The notes under the pieces were generated by a model. It saw only the letters and a program-made list of their open reading frames with translations. It was not told the origin of the DNA and made no database searches. The translations under genes were made by a program, and so were the position numbers. Of a stretch of 64,000 bases of DNA, positions 10,309 to 25,300 are shown in pieces. Source of the stretch: Hyposmocoma kahamanoa (lineage: Eukaryota; Arthropoda; Insecta; Lepidoptera; Cosmopterigidae); assembly GCF_003589595.1 (NCBI RefSeq), contig NW_020653333.1, positions 2,067,429 to 2,131,428 of the forward strand, given 5' to 3'. The stretch's first letter is position 1; each line of letters begins with the position of its first letter.

Positions 10309-13300
10309 GTACGAATTAGGATTCATTTCTCACTAGATGGTAACCTATCACAAACTTCAATATTTTTTCCCGAAATAACGTTTGTTCGAATTGTCATTAC
10401 ACCGAAAACCGAAATATAACGAAACCGTTGTCTTTCAGGATATTTTGGATGTTTATCGCAAAGACACGATTGGTTTCGGTTAGGTTAAGTTAGGTTTAAA
10501 AGAAAAAACATTTTTCTCTCAAAATTACTTTCAAGGTTATGAACATTCGAGCAAACGTTATTTCTAGAAAACGTCATTTCGGATTACTGATAGGTAGTCC
10601 GAAATGACGATGAAATCATCGACCGAAATAATGATGTTTAGAAAAAAAAAACGTCCGAAATAATGATGTTTAGAAAAGTTATAAGTTAGTTAAGCTAGAT
10701 ATTTTTTACAGTTACTTTTCTAAACTTTTGCCGAATAAAGATTGCCGACCACATCCCACTTAACATTTTTGATCTAAGTGAGTAAGACCTACTGTCGTAG
10801 GGAGTTACTACTTATCGACACGAATCGCATCACACGCAGGATCTTTTTTGTTTTTATTGCGGGAACATATCTTTTTTTCTAGCCGGCCGTTTTGATAGAT
10901 TACAATAGTGAGGTCATATCTCAATTCATTATCGAAAAAAATATAATTAAATGCGAGTCGCATCTATAAGTTTTTAGATTTATAACTAGTATTGCAAGGG
11001 GTAGCTGATTAAATAGTTTTAATAAAACGAAAATAAAAATGTTTACTTAATATATCGCGAGTTTGCCAAAGGTAGAAGTTGTGCTGGACAGCGATAAGTG
11101 ACGATTGTATTAGATTTCATTTTTGAAAATGTCGAATTTCGAAAAACAAATGTCGAGTTGTGTCGTAAAATTATACATCCATAAATTTACTGCACATTAG
11201 TATTGACAACAATGTACATTAGTTAGCTCCTTCAACGTAGTTATGAATTAATACGAAACTTGATGAGCGGACGATCGTCAAAAAGGCCATCATAGCGTGT
11301 AGGTACTGTAGTAAGTGGTAAGTTACGAAGTGCACGAAAGGAGCCTCCCCACACGACTTACCATTGTTGTACAGGACAGCAATCTGGCGCAATTTGGGCA
11401 ACAATCGTCGAGTACCTTACGACAGTTGGCAAATCCTTTTATCACGGTGGCAAGCATTATACTGTACCTATACTATCGATACGATAAGAAGTTATTACTA
11501 TAAGGAATTAATCCTTATAATTACCCCTTTCGCTCGGCATCATAAAAATACTGGTTTTTTACACACTTCATCGGTTCGATCCTCAGGTAATGCAAGCAAT
11601 TTTTTGAAGTCTTTGTATGCAGTATAATATATTTTTTAAACCGAAATAATGTCCACATGAAGCAAAATATCCTATCTACAATTTAAAAATATTCGACAAC
11701 ATGATCCTAAAGTAAATACTAAAGCATTTGCGTTACGGAAATCAGAAATAACGACGGTACAATATTAAAAGTAGTTTCCTTGCGTATCCCACAGCCATGA
11801 GACGTCATGTATATCACGGAATTCTAGTTGTTACTGAAGCGCAACTCTTCACCAAATTAGTTGCAAGTTCTAGTGTTGCCATAATGAAGTGTTTATTCAA
11901 ACCATACTAGGGCTATTAAATTTTTTCTTGGCTAGCTTTCTGGGAGACGGGTTAGATGATATGAATTTAATATGTCTAGGAGGAGAACGGTGAGACTCAC
12001 GACGATGACGAAAAAGAAGATGTGAAGGACAACGACAAGGGTGCCAAAAAGACCGCCGCCAAGAAGAAGCCCAAGAAAGAGGTACCAGCTTATACTCAAC
12101 TGTTTTTTATAACAATAACGTGGAGTCTTGGCTAAGAGATTTAAGTGAAAACTTTTAAAACAACCGTTATTTAGTTTAAAGACTGAACAGGTCTGCTATA
12201 AAAAAGTCTCAGTACATTATTCATATAATATGGAGATACTGAATATCAGAGGTTTATGTTACCAAGTGACGGTACGAACAAGTCGTGTGCCTGGTAGTAA
12301 GCGACACGCCGGTCCATAGCGGTTGCAGTGCCACTCAGAACTTTAAATCGTAAAGATCTGCGTTTGCAATTCAATTGCAAAGATTTGAGAGGCGCTGCCA
12401 CCGCGCCCGTCAACCTGAGACATAAGTTGACAAGTCCCATGTGCCTGTAATTTCACCAGCACCTTTACCCTTCCAAACCAGAACGCAGTAATGCTCACAT
12501 TGCTGCTTGGCGGCAGAAATGGGTAAAGAGGAAGTACTTTCCTGGACGAACTCTTCCACAAGTTGCTCTACTGCTACTAAAATTATTTAAGTCAAGTGCA
12601 ATGGGCTAGACCAGTGGTCGGCAAATCGCGGCTAGCGAGTCACATGCGGGTCTTTAGCCTCTAGACTGTAACTGTTCCACAAAATACCGATGTCGATAAA
12701 GTATGTAAGTATGGGTGGGAGAGTTGAAAGGAGTCAACCTCAGCGAAAGTACTTGGTCCTGTACTCTCGTTCTCCGTCCAAAATAATTACTGTAAAATAA
12801 GTATTACTCGAAATTAAAAACTGCCATGCGAACATCGAGTATATAACCAGAAATAGAGACTAAATAAGCCCATACATTCCTGGTAATTCATCAGTGATAC
12901 ATCACTTATAAATATCAACTCTCGTTTGCACTGAAATTAGAAAGCTGAAATAGTACGGCGCCAACAACTGACCTGTGTGTACGTCTCCGTATATTCCAAA
13001 AATATTCTGTATTTATTGTAATAAAGATAATATCTGTAACAATGGCGTGCTGTTCCATTCGGTGGTGTGGTGAAAAACAGCAAAACATCTAATTACAAAA
13101 CAAACGGAATCAAATTTCATCGGTAATTAAATCTTTATTGTAATTTTGCAATTTTCGCCCATTACAGCAAAGCTCAAGTTAACCGGTCGATTTGAAGTGA
13201 AACAATTGAAGACACCCATTGACGACACCCGTCAATTATTTCGAATTCGGGCTGGCCAATCGGAGCGCAGTTGTCACAATAATATGGCAGAATAGTTTTC

Positions 13301-16300
13301 TAACAAATTAAATGACATTTCGTCTCTAATACGTAGCGCCATCTATGAGCAATATATGATCTTTGTATTAATAACTATAACATACTAGTGGAGTAATTTC
13401 CCAAAAAAATAATTGAATATAAATTAATACAAATTAACTATCTACTTTTGTTCAAATATCACCTCTGGTGCAACGGACCAAGATGTACTCTGTCTGTACG
13501 TGTCTGTACTTATCTAAGTTTTAAAAAATTGACTCTCAAACATTGACTTACAAAATTTCAATCGCTGTACTATTGATATTTGACTCTGTTGATTAATAAG
13601 TTTGCCGAGCTTTGGGCTAGACCATTGGACTATGATCTTAAACCCTCTTTAGTGGTATACTTATGCCCAGCAGTGTAGTTTGAATTTTAAAGTAGCCCTA
13701 AAGCTCCTTGCCACATTAGGAATATCTAATAAATGTTTATTATTTTTAGGATACCGAGGAGGAGGAGGAAGATGAGGAAGAAGAGGAGGACGAGGACGAG
13801 GAGGGTGACGATGGGGAGGAGGAGGACGAGAAGGAAGTGAAAAAACCTAAAGAAAAGTGAGTAAATGAGGGTGTCTCTTAATATAAATATCTCTTTCTTA
13901 TATCTTGAGATATTGTACTATTTACATATTTTAAAGCAGTTGTTTATTACACAGTCGTGTTTGGTCGTATCCATTATTGTGTTTCAAATATTTCAATTAT
14001 CCTTTTATTTTGAAAGCCTCCGCTCGGAGGAAGCGAAGGATTATGGGTCAACACACAAAACTGCGAATCGGCGCGATGCGTATTCGCGACGCAGAAAACT
14101 GCGACTCGTATAGCTGCGATACGATTTTGTGTGGCAAGGCATGTCACTGCCACGGTTCTGCTAACCATTCTTTCGGCGATTATCAACCGCACTGAACGTA
14201 TTTTATAAACTAGGTAGCAACATGGATCGTAAAAAGAGTGTTGCCTGCTGTTATTGATAAGAAAATATAGGAAAAAAACACCAAGAAGATTAACATCGCA
14301 GGAATTCGCGATGCGGAGCAATTCGCAAATTCTTGCACTGCGTCGTGCGAGCTCGTAGATTTCTGCGATGCGACGTCGTTTTGTGCTTCCTCCTATTAAC
14401 TAACTATAATATTCAACAAAAACTAATCTTTAGTAAAGAAAAGATATTTATTTAAAAAAATGATCATAATTTTACTACCTATAAAGATCAGCACAGGATT
14501 CATCAATAGATACTTAAAATTTGTAACCAAAAAAAGGTTCCCATACTGGCAGCATTGCTTCGCTGAATAGCAATTGATACCAGATGAACCAACCACGACA
14601 AAGAGCGGTGACCGTAGCCCGTCTCTGAGTCGGCGACTCAACCTTTTAAATAAGTCTCGAGCGAACCCCAGGGCCCCGCCGTTTCGACCGCAACCGGTTC
14701 AAAGTCGTACATCGGCTCCAAGGCAAAATGTTTTGAGTGCTTTAGTCTCGCTAATTACAACCAATACATTCAAGATCTTACGAATAGTATCGAGATGGAT
14801 TATTGTTGAGAAGTTAACTTCGATTTCATCGGAAATAATGGAAACCTTAAATTCCACTTGCCGTAGACTAGAATGAATACAAGGCGACTCCTAATATATT
14901 TTTTTTGTTTGTCAATGTAGAGTAAAGAAGGCAGCAAAGAAAGCTAAAGATGGCGAGGAGGACGATGACGAGGAAGACGAGGGCGGCGAAGAGGAGGAGG
15001 AAGAAGAGGAAGAGGAGGAGGCGCCCAAACCTAAGCCCAAGAAGGAGGTATATGGGATTTTCATTAAATTCTGTGATGCTCTATTTAATTGAATTTTCAA
15101 ATAGGCTAAGCGTGTTGCGGGAAAGAGTGACACACGGCTCCCGTTTCACCACGAGTACCCCTCAGTTGCTCTGTGCAAGTACGTTCGTTGCGCATCTGTA
15201 TAGTTAGTAAAACTGTGCTATTTTTACAGCCAACAGAGCCGCCGGTGCCGCTGCCTGCCGGCAAGGGCATCCCGCTGGGGCATATCAATAACGTCGAGAT
15301 TTCGCTCTCGCGCTTTAAGACGCAAGACCAGAAGCTGTTGCATCAGTATCTTTACGGGGTAAGGTGTTTGGAACATAACATGTTGATTATTGATGACCGC
15401 TGTGGCATAATGCTTGCTGCCCAGAGTATCAGAGAGCAAGATTGGCTTGGCAGTATACCTGCCGTCTCATCTATTTCGTGGTTGAATTTAAAGACATTCT
15501 CATTTAACTAGTTATATACTCCTGGATTTGAGCTACCTTACATTTTTAGTATTAAATACACTAAGATGTTAACGCTTTAGCTTGATCCATTGATTGATTT
15601 TTGTTTTTCTGGTTTAAGTTCTTCATATCAATAATGACGACGAACAGGTGGAGTATTTTCACAAAAGATGTGTAGTAAAAACATTATGATATTCATTAAA
15701 ATAATGTTTTGATTAGTGTTGGGTCATGGAAAAAATTCCATTTTCACTTCTCATGCTCTTAAAGTTCGTATTTATGCTGGGTGTAGGCTTCATAAAATAG
15801 GATTTTATGCTCTAGTGCATAAAATAGGATTTTTTACTCTAGTGCATAAAATAAAAAACCATCACATTAAATATGTCTAATTGTTGTAATTTTACATTCA
15901 ATTTTAATTAAATAATATTATATTGCTGTATAAATTTCTCGCAATCGAAGTATAAAGCAGAGTGAGACTCGTTCATAAAACCCATTTTACCCTCGACTTA
16001 AGTATCCACCCTCACATGCGGCTCGGGTAGATATTCTCATCTCGGGAAAAATGACGCGTTTTATGCACTTGTTGTACAAAATACTATTTGAAAAAAAAAA
16101 AAAACATTTTTAGAAAAATTAATAATCTGTATATTTTTCCTTAATTTTCTACATTTGACGTTAACACCTGTCAAAGTTTAAGTTACTCTGAACGAAAACG
16201 ATGGAGATATTAAAAATGTTTATTTTTTGCTGTTTTGAAATTTTTTTAGTTAAGTTTATTTTATAATTCACGCTAACTTAAATTTCAAAAGATATTTCTA

Positions 16301-19300
16301 AACGTAGAACATAGTATCTACCTTCGATAAGTACCTTCGATATTATATTTTTCCAATATAAAAAAAAATCCCTGTTTTAAATTTTTCGGAAAAATTACCC
16401 AACGGTAGTTTTGATTGATCAAAAAATATTACACAATTTAAAAACTATTGGCCCTCGGAGTATGTGCAACCAACAAAGTATGCTAGCTTCGTTGCGAACG
16501 CAGTCCCGTAAATATCATATTTCCTGGTATATCAAACATCATTTCCATAAGTTAAAAGTATAACCGGGGATTTTTTCTTTAATGATAATATTTTTGTGAA
16601 CGTGCGAGATGTGAGCGAAGTCCAGGAATTGGTAATTGACAATAGAGTTAATCACTATTATGTCTAACGTATTTTTTTGTTCCATCAGCAACTGTGCCTC
16701 GACCGGAACGTAAAGCGCAACGTGAAGAAGTTCCGCGGCTACGAGTGGGCCATCGGGTCGGCCGAGTACAAAACCAAACTCGACGAAACCACCAAGATGG
16801 AGCCTAAACAACTGCGGACAATGTGCGAGATGCTCGATCTCGACAAGAAAGGTGCGTCTCACTACCAGACTTTTTTATTTATCGGTCGCAATATGGAATC
16901 GGACTACATCTGAAAGTATTTAAAATAATAATGGATATATTACAACCTAGAAATACTTATTTGTAATGCAAGGCTGCAAAGTTGTTTGACGGGAGTGCTT
17001 GTATTGAAACCAGAGCAAACGATGGAGTCTTAAGATTGCAAATAGAATCCTGAGTGTAGCGAGGGTTTGCTGCCGAGCGAAACACACAACTTTTCACCTC
17101 ACCATAGCGAGGGAAATGGTAGATGAAAGAAAAACAGTTGAACTCTAACAAAATAATTTAATAAACAAAGTTATTTATCATTAGCAATTTAACGTCAACA
17201 ATAATAAGAATAAAATATATCAACGGATTTATATTACATAAATAATGTATGACAAATCGCGTAGTCAACGTTATGATTTTTTTTTCATCGCAAGAAAAAG
17301 TTAGGTGCACCACAGTCCATCGTCAAGTTCGGATTTCAAAAACCTTTTCCATGGTAGCGTGTAAAAAACGCTTTTGCGCGCAGATTTCTAATAAAAAACG
17401 CTTTTGCGCGCAGATTTCTAATGAGAAAGAACGCCTTTCCGAACTATTAAGGTGGAAAATATTTTATTTAAATAAAGTTTTTAAACCCTAAAACGATGTT
17501 TATGTATATTGATTGAATTTATCGTTTTAATTATACAGGCTGTATATTTGAAAGTGGGACATACTTATAGAGTGCTTTATATACTTGATTGTGAACCCAA
17601 GGAAATAATAAACTAATGAACTTAAACTTTACAAGAAATATTTTGAAATTTTTTTTTACGACTACTTGAGAACAACTTTAGTTATCAAAATCTATGCACA
17701 TCACTATTAATGCTCCGACGCAGCGGCGAAAAGCAAAGCACAGGTCAGGGGTGGGGACGCGGGCGCATACGCGAAATTGCTCAATCCACGCGCGACCTTG
17801 ATCTAACGAAGACACGTAAATTATTTGTACTTCCGCTCGCCCAATCGCCGCAAAATGGATATTTATTCTAACGTCGAATTGACTGAGATGGTGCGACTTT
17901 ACGCAATTAATGGTGATGAAATGTTCCCAAATCGGAGTTTACGCGGAGGAGGTGAACAGTGTCGAAGTGTTGCGTGAGAGGATTATCTCAGCATTTTATA
18001 CTGTGAGACAAAATGTGTTTGTGTTGTACAATTTAAAACAAAATTTACTATGCCGTGTTAGACTATGCATTGTGGTAAACGGTGGACATTTTGAACACTT
18101 GCTCCGTACCACGTAAGTGTAAATAAATGGTAAATAACTAAAAAATCAATCAATGTAAATAATTTCATTTCACATTTTTAACTACGCCAAAAACCTCAAT
18201 TCTTATTAAATGATAACTAGTTACTAAATCATAAACTTATCTTTTTTAGTACGTAAAACGTTTCGATGATAGTCAAGTAAAAAATAATGAACCTAAGCTA
18301 AAACGTAAATGTGAAATCATTGTTATTGTTGCTGTCTCACTCGGCACTCACTTGGTAGTATTCCCATTGCACTCGAAATCAAGCGTAAAGGGAAACGGTT
18401 TATTCCTATGTACACTTCAAAACACGTTTGTTGATTTATTTTTTGTTCTATCACATATCCTAATTTTATTTTAGTCTATGTTAAGCTGTAACATGATTTA
18501 CTATGACATGTATGTATCTCACTTTCAAATATACAGCCAGTAGAAACGTTATTTGTAAGTACATGTAAAGGTACATAAATAAATATTACACAACAACACA
18601 TACATTGCTCTGATCCCAAAGTAAATAACTAAAGCACTTGTATTATGGAAATCGGAAACAACGACGGTACCACAAACACCCAGACCCGAGACAATATAGA
18701 AAAATTAGTTTTCTACACTGACCCGGTAGGGTATCCAACCCGGGACCTCGGAAAGTGTTCTGACTATACAATAATACAGTAAGGATAATATGAATAAAAT
18801 AGTTACTATGGTTACCATATATAAATTTAAAAAATATAAAAAAAGACTAAGCTGCATGGTCTAAAGGTCTTTCTGCCTTTCCGCAAGGAAAAGTACATAA
18901 CATAACATCAATAATTTCAACAATTCAACTGTATTTTAACAATCGAGCAAATCCGTAGGTACTTTAAGATTTATTCTGATTATTGTCCAATTGCCTATTC
19001 AAGAAGTTAATGAGATTCGGTTCGGAAGAGATGGACGGTGCGAGGCTGCCGAAGGGCTGTAAAAGGTCAGAACACTAACGGTGAGTTTTCGTGGACAGGG
19101 TCCCCCAGCGACCTGGCGGCGCGCATCGTGGGCTTCCTGCAGCAGCCGACGGCCAACTCGCCGCATGCGCGTGGATCGGCGCGGGCGCCGCCCCCCGCCG
19201 CGCCCGCCAACGCGCCTGGCGGCCGGCCCCGCCGCTCGGCCGCCGTCAAGGTGCACAACCGCGGTGAGTTTTCGCGCCCTTTTCTACGATCCTGGCACAC

Positions 19301-22300
19301 GTCTTTCGCTTCATCAACACGCATCCGTGCTTTCGTTTATGACGTCGCAATTACATCATTGTGACTCAAGTAAAAGTCGAAAAAGGTGGAAGGTACTCAA
19401 TTCGACTGTATGTTGTTTTTTGTATGTATGTTAGATTAATCACAGATTGAGCTTGTGTTTGATGAATTACATGGATTTGAAATCATTAAGCCGTTCTTGT
19501 GGAGTTTTATCATTTGACAGTGACGTAATGACGTTGACGTTTTGTTACTAGGAAATGATAATAATAACACTTCAGTTTTATAAATTTTTGTTGTTGATTT
19601 TTGGAATTTCGAAACTGATTCTGGGTCCAAGCGTTACTCTTTTGTCCTCTGCCCAAGCCTAACCGCCATTAAGGAAATTATAATAATCTGATTTTTGACA
19701 TTCTTGAAATTTAAATGCCTTATTTGTTATTTCAATACATTCCTTTGATAATTCGTAATTTGTGAACCGATGTTGATGATACTTTTTTTTTTGTTGGAGA
19801 AAGGGTACCCAGTACCCAGTAGTGGTCCCATTTAAATTTGAAGAAAATATTCCTCCTCCTAATAAGGGTCGCAAACTAGGGGATGTTTCCGGTTTCGCGC
19901 TCTTCAATAAAACTTGGCAAATTACCTATATTTCACGAACTTTTCAGGTCTGTTTTTTTGGTACTCTGTACTATAATTGTAAGTCAATGCTCTATACTGA
20001 TATTATGTAGGAACTTCTCAACTTTTCGACCAAAATTTAGACAAATTATGGCAATGTTTAAGTTAGCTAATGTCATTTTTGTCGACTGTTATTTGAAAAC
20101 ATAATTGACAACCGACCACGTTTGCCATTTTTGATTTTTGCCATTGTTGAAGCCGATGCGATAAACCAAGAAAATGATACACACAAAAAAATTAGAGATT
20201 CGAGACATGACTCCCCAAATAAAACACATTTGGTATGGTTAGAATGAATCTGTTTAGGAGTGCTAATTATTGGAATATAATATTTGCTTGCAGGCTATTC
20301 TGACGAAGAATATGAAACAGACCCGGAGACAAAGATCAAGGGTCCCAAACCAGCTAAGGATGGCTCGGAAGATTCAGATGTAAGTATTGTAATAATGAAT
20401 ATTTTTAACGTTACTTTTTTTTATAATTCATTTTATATTACTTTTTTTTATAATGCCAAGTGACGGGACGAATAAGTCGTGCGCCCAGTGGTAAGCGACA
20501 CGCCTATCTATAACAGTTGCAGTGCCACTTAGAGGTTTTAAATCGCAAAGATCTTATGGGCACTGCCACTGCACCTGTTATCCTGAGACATAAGTTGACA
20601 AGTCCTATATGCCTGTAATGCTAACATTACTGGCATTATTGGCATCAGAAACAGGTAAGGTGACAGTACTTTTCACAATCTCTACTGCTATTTAAATCTG
20701 TGAATATTCACATTCTGTGTTTTAGTTTTAAGTGGTAGAAGCCGTATAAAATATGATAGTTAATGGTGAACCGAGTCGCATACTGGGGGAATAGATAGTG
20801 CAACTTTACAGGCTGACGAACTCTACTTACCAAATATTTTGCTTTAATTTTTTTCGTTAATAGAACGTGTGAACCTCGCCACATGATGATGATCGTGAAA
20901 TTACAGGCACATGGGACTTGTCAACTTAAGTCTCAGGGTGACGGGCGCAGTGGCATTGCCCCTCAGATTTTTGCAATTTAAAGCTCTGAGTGGCATTGGA
21001 ACTGTTGTGAACAGGCGTGTAGCTTAAGATCAGGCACACGACTTGTTCGTCTCGCCACATGATATTATAAAAAAACAAAAACCTTTTTAATGAATTTTGA
21101 ACATTAGTGCAATGCAATATGTGTACAGGGTTCGTTCAACCCGAGCGCTTCAGAAGAGGCAGATTCGGACTTCGATCCCGAGGCGGGCGAAGGCGTTAGC
21201 GCCGGCCCGCGCAAGCGCAAGAGCACCGGACGGCGTCGCTCCAACAACAAGCCCGGCAAGAAGGGGCGCAAACCCAAGGGCAAGAAAGGGAAGGTACGTA
21301 CTTCAGCTTTTGCAAGGTGTGGATTGAATCGAAGGAATTGCTCGTCCTAGTTCCTGTCGAAAGTTGAATCTATTAATTTTTTTTACAAAGTGAACAATTA
21401 AATTATCCATGGAATCAATTATTAAAACTGTGCTTAAGAATTTCCTACCTTTATACAATTTGAATCAATTACATCTGTAAATGTAAACTTCTAATAGGAA
21501 TAACTATTTTCCGTACTATTTTGTGTAGCAATATCTCAAAAGTCGTAAATTTATGTATATCTTCGAGATATTCAAGATAAATGTGTTCACGTCATCGGAT
21601 GTGAAACATTTTTTTTTTCGGATCTAAAATACCCCATTTTAGACCATTTTAGAGATACTATCTTCGGAAGATAGAAACAAATAGCTTCTAAATTCTAAAT
21701 TCATAGATGTTTTCTTAAATTTTTGTTAGGTTTTTCTGATAAAAAGAATATTTAAAATATACATTTGATATTAAATGGTAAGCCACATGTTTTATGTAGA
21801 AACTTTTATTGTATTTCAATCAGCCGTTTTTAAAAATACCTTAATTTCCTCTTTTAGTAGAAAAAATAAATAAAAATATTACTGTATATGAAGAACATAA
21901 CTAATTTAAATATGACTTGTGACTTGTAATACTTGACTCATATAAAGAACTAAAGGGCACAATTGTATCCTGTTGTGCCTTTTTTATGTTATTATATTGT
22001 AATTGAACTACACAATAAGGGCACAGTTCCGTAAAATTCTGATATTTTTGTTTTTAACATAATAAACGTCAAATATGACTTTCTATAACAAGAAATCTTA
22101 TTATTGATGTCAGTTGTGCCCGTTGAGCTTGCAGTATATTTAACAATGATTGAGATATATTTTTACAAAAGAGAAAATAGGTAGATTGGTCTTTCTTTCC
22201 CGATTCTAAATAGGTATCAGTAGCGAGGCGTGAAAATTTTCCTTGGTAAAGCCGAAGCTTACTGTAACAAAAATTTCATTGCCCGCTAAAAAGGCGCCTT

Positions 22301-25300
22301 GACGACATTTAAACACAACACTTATTAACACACAAGATACTAGGTCACTTCAATTCACAGGAATGCTTAGTCTACCCACGAAATGACCATAGCTTTTAAA
22401 GTAATTTTATATTTTAAGATGCCCGTCGCGATACGAAAGTTTGTAAACAAACCCATGAATGCTAAGGGTCGTATTCTAGAACTCTAATCATTGCAATCAA
22501 TCAGTATGGTTCAAAGCAATAGAAATCATACTCAAGTCCTTGCCATTAGGGTCGTATTTCCAGTGCTTAGAATCATAATCAAGTCTGCTCAAATCTGACT
22601 TGAGTATTGAGTACAGTTCTGGAATACGACCCTTAGTGTTGCTATTTTAATTACCTACGAATTACCATGACCTTTTACATACATTCTTTACGTAGTCCTA
22701 TTAAAAAGAAACACCGAATTAAAATTTAATTCGGTGTTTATATTTAATATACATACGTATATAACACTATTTATCGTTAAGATTTACAAAATAGAAATTA
22801 ACCATATTATTTTGTATTGATTTGCTATTATGATAATTTTCTTACATTGTTTTAAGTAAGTTCTACGTATGGCAACGATTCTGTCATTAAAACAAATGAA
22901 ACTATAATGTGTTTCAATAAGGTTTAAATTTAAGTGAATGCTTTTCGACAATAACTCGAACCATTGCGGCTTCTCGGCCGCCATTTCTTTAGATGTTATA
23001 AAGCGGATTTTTGCGAATGTCTGCGTATATTTTGATGGGTGCGCGTAGATTTCATGAATGAAATAGAACTCGCAGATCCACCGGCCTACCTCGCGCTGAT
23101 TGGTCCAGATGCATCGGGTCAAGTTATTACGCGTTTAATAGTGAATATTTTGAATAAATGTTTTTTTAAGTGGTGGGGTATGGTCGCTGTCACTGGTAAT
23201 AGGTACGCGGAATGTGTTAGGCAAGCCGGTGGGAAGCGAGTTATATGGACGCCTCGCCACTGATAGGTATGTAACTCAATTTTCATAAAAATTTTAGTTG
23301 TGCCCGTTTTCTTTCCGAGGGCAGTCTGTTGACTGTAAGCCGTGGCCAAGGGACATGGCCCTGTACTCACGTTATCCGCCCTAAACAATTACTTACACAT
23401 TAATGTGAAATAAGTAATACTCGACCAAGTTAAAAAACGCATGATGCGAATGAAGCTTCGTACTTGATATTGTCTTTAATATGGTCGAGTATTGCTTATG
23501 TGACAGTAATTGTGTTCGGACGGATGTCAGACGAACGAGAGCAGACCCCCTTGGACTGAAGGGACCCGTAAAGAACTATTTAAGATCCGACAAAAACTAT
23601 TCGCGAAAACCTAAGAACTACATGTTCATTATTTTTTCTGAGTGTTCGATCTTTGTCTTAATAATTATAACAAAGTAGTGGAGTAATTTCTCATAAAAAG
23701 AATTGAATATCAATTCAATAAAAATTTAAATACAAATACAATGAATAGCGACGTCTCTAGCCGGAGCTGGTAGCTGTAAAGGTATCTAACTGGGTGACGA
23801 AATATAATAGTTTTCTCATAGATGGCGTTACGGCTAAAAAGTTGTTGAGAAACCAAATAGTAAGCACATAGAAAAATTCGTGAGGTCCGCTGGTTCATTC
23901 CGTGTCTTAGTTGGGGTCTGACACGGTATGCTAGAAGACGTCGGTTCGAATCCGGCCGGATCAATGGAATTTTTTTCTCAGTGTTCGATCTTTGTATTAA
24001 TTTTTTTTTTTAAAGAGCTTTATTATAACGCACACACTCAACATAGCCCCGCACTAGGGAAACCCTGTATCGCGGGTGCCATGGACACACACATAGACAA
24101 CCACAAATTACACCCAAACTCACGAGATAAATAAATGTAGGTCATACAAATATTTCTTTCGGCCCGGGAATCGAACCTTGGACCTCTGCGTACATGTTAT
24201 TGGTAGCAGCCTAATCCTTCTAGTTCTTTTTTCTACCCAGGGAGCGGTGAAGCCGACACGCGGGAGACGCGCGCGCTCTGACAGCGAGGAAGAGAGCGAG
24301 AAGTCCGACAGTGAGAGCGACAACGAGTCCGCTAGCGAGGGAGAAGAGTCCGACGTTAGTATACGCCATATCCACCTCGTTTCGTACAGTAGAACACAGC
24401 TGGAAATTAGTCACATATATAATGAATGTGTCAGTCTGCAAGTAGAGGTGTTTTATATGTAGTGTATTTTAAATATATCTATTTTGTGTAAGAACATTAT
24501 AATATTCCGCCTAAGATACTTTCAATTGCTAATCGACACGAGAGAATATTCTAGACTAAATTTATAATTATTAGTATTGTTACAAATTGTAGGATAATTC
24601 GTCATCATAGTAAACCTATACTATACTGCCGTCCACTAACTAAAACGCGGCTATTCCTATACCTGAGCATCTCCTTTGAAGGAACGGGTTCAAGTCTCAG
24701 TCCACATTCTAGTCGGATGCGGCTTGGGGACTACTGGTTTTCAAAGAGTTTTCTTAACCTTCTCTGAGGTCTTATCGCGATGTTTTCATATTACCGTTTT
24801 CTCAATGAAGCAAGAGACTGATTGATCTTAACTGCACATGATTCGAAACGGCTGAAAGGCACAGGTTCGAGATGGATTTTTTATCCAACTACTAGCTGGT
24901 GCCCGCGACTTTGTCTGCGTAGAATAAATACTTCGTGTAGCCTACTTTACTACTAACTTAAGAAATGATTGGTTCTTCATACAAAATTTCATCCCCTATG
25001 TCACCCCCTTTAAGATTGATTTTTGTGACAAAAACTAGCCTATGTTCTTCTCCTAGATCCCATCTATATACCCAAAATTCATCAAATTTGAATCAACGGT
25101 TTATACGTGAAACCGCAAGACAGTTACTTTTGCATTTATAATATTAGTGTGCCTATGATAGGATTATTAGTAAACTAATTGAAATTATTGATGTTCAGGA
25201 GCCAAAATCGAAGCGCGGCAGGCCAATCGCCGTGGCTAAAGGCCGCAAGGGCGCTGTCGCAAAGCCCAACGCCAAGGCCCCCGCCAAGCGGAAAGCACCC

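Noticed and set aside
12246..12561. Small proteins reading RRVAYYQAHDLFVPSL-type sequence
   Set aside because: The same peptide appears in every family A repeat copy (e.g. 3359, 25597). It is conceptual translation of a repeat with no conserved start.
14912..15133. Poly-serine protein on the - strand
   Set aside because: It is the antisense of the Glu-coding DEK exon at 14921-15047. The similar frame at 25965-26213 has the same cause.
18999..19434. GC-rich overlapping frames on both strands (Ala/Arg-rich proteins)
   Set aside because: They are shadows of the GC-rich DEK exon 19099-19263, whose own frame links correctly to both neighbours.
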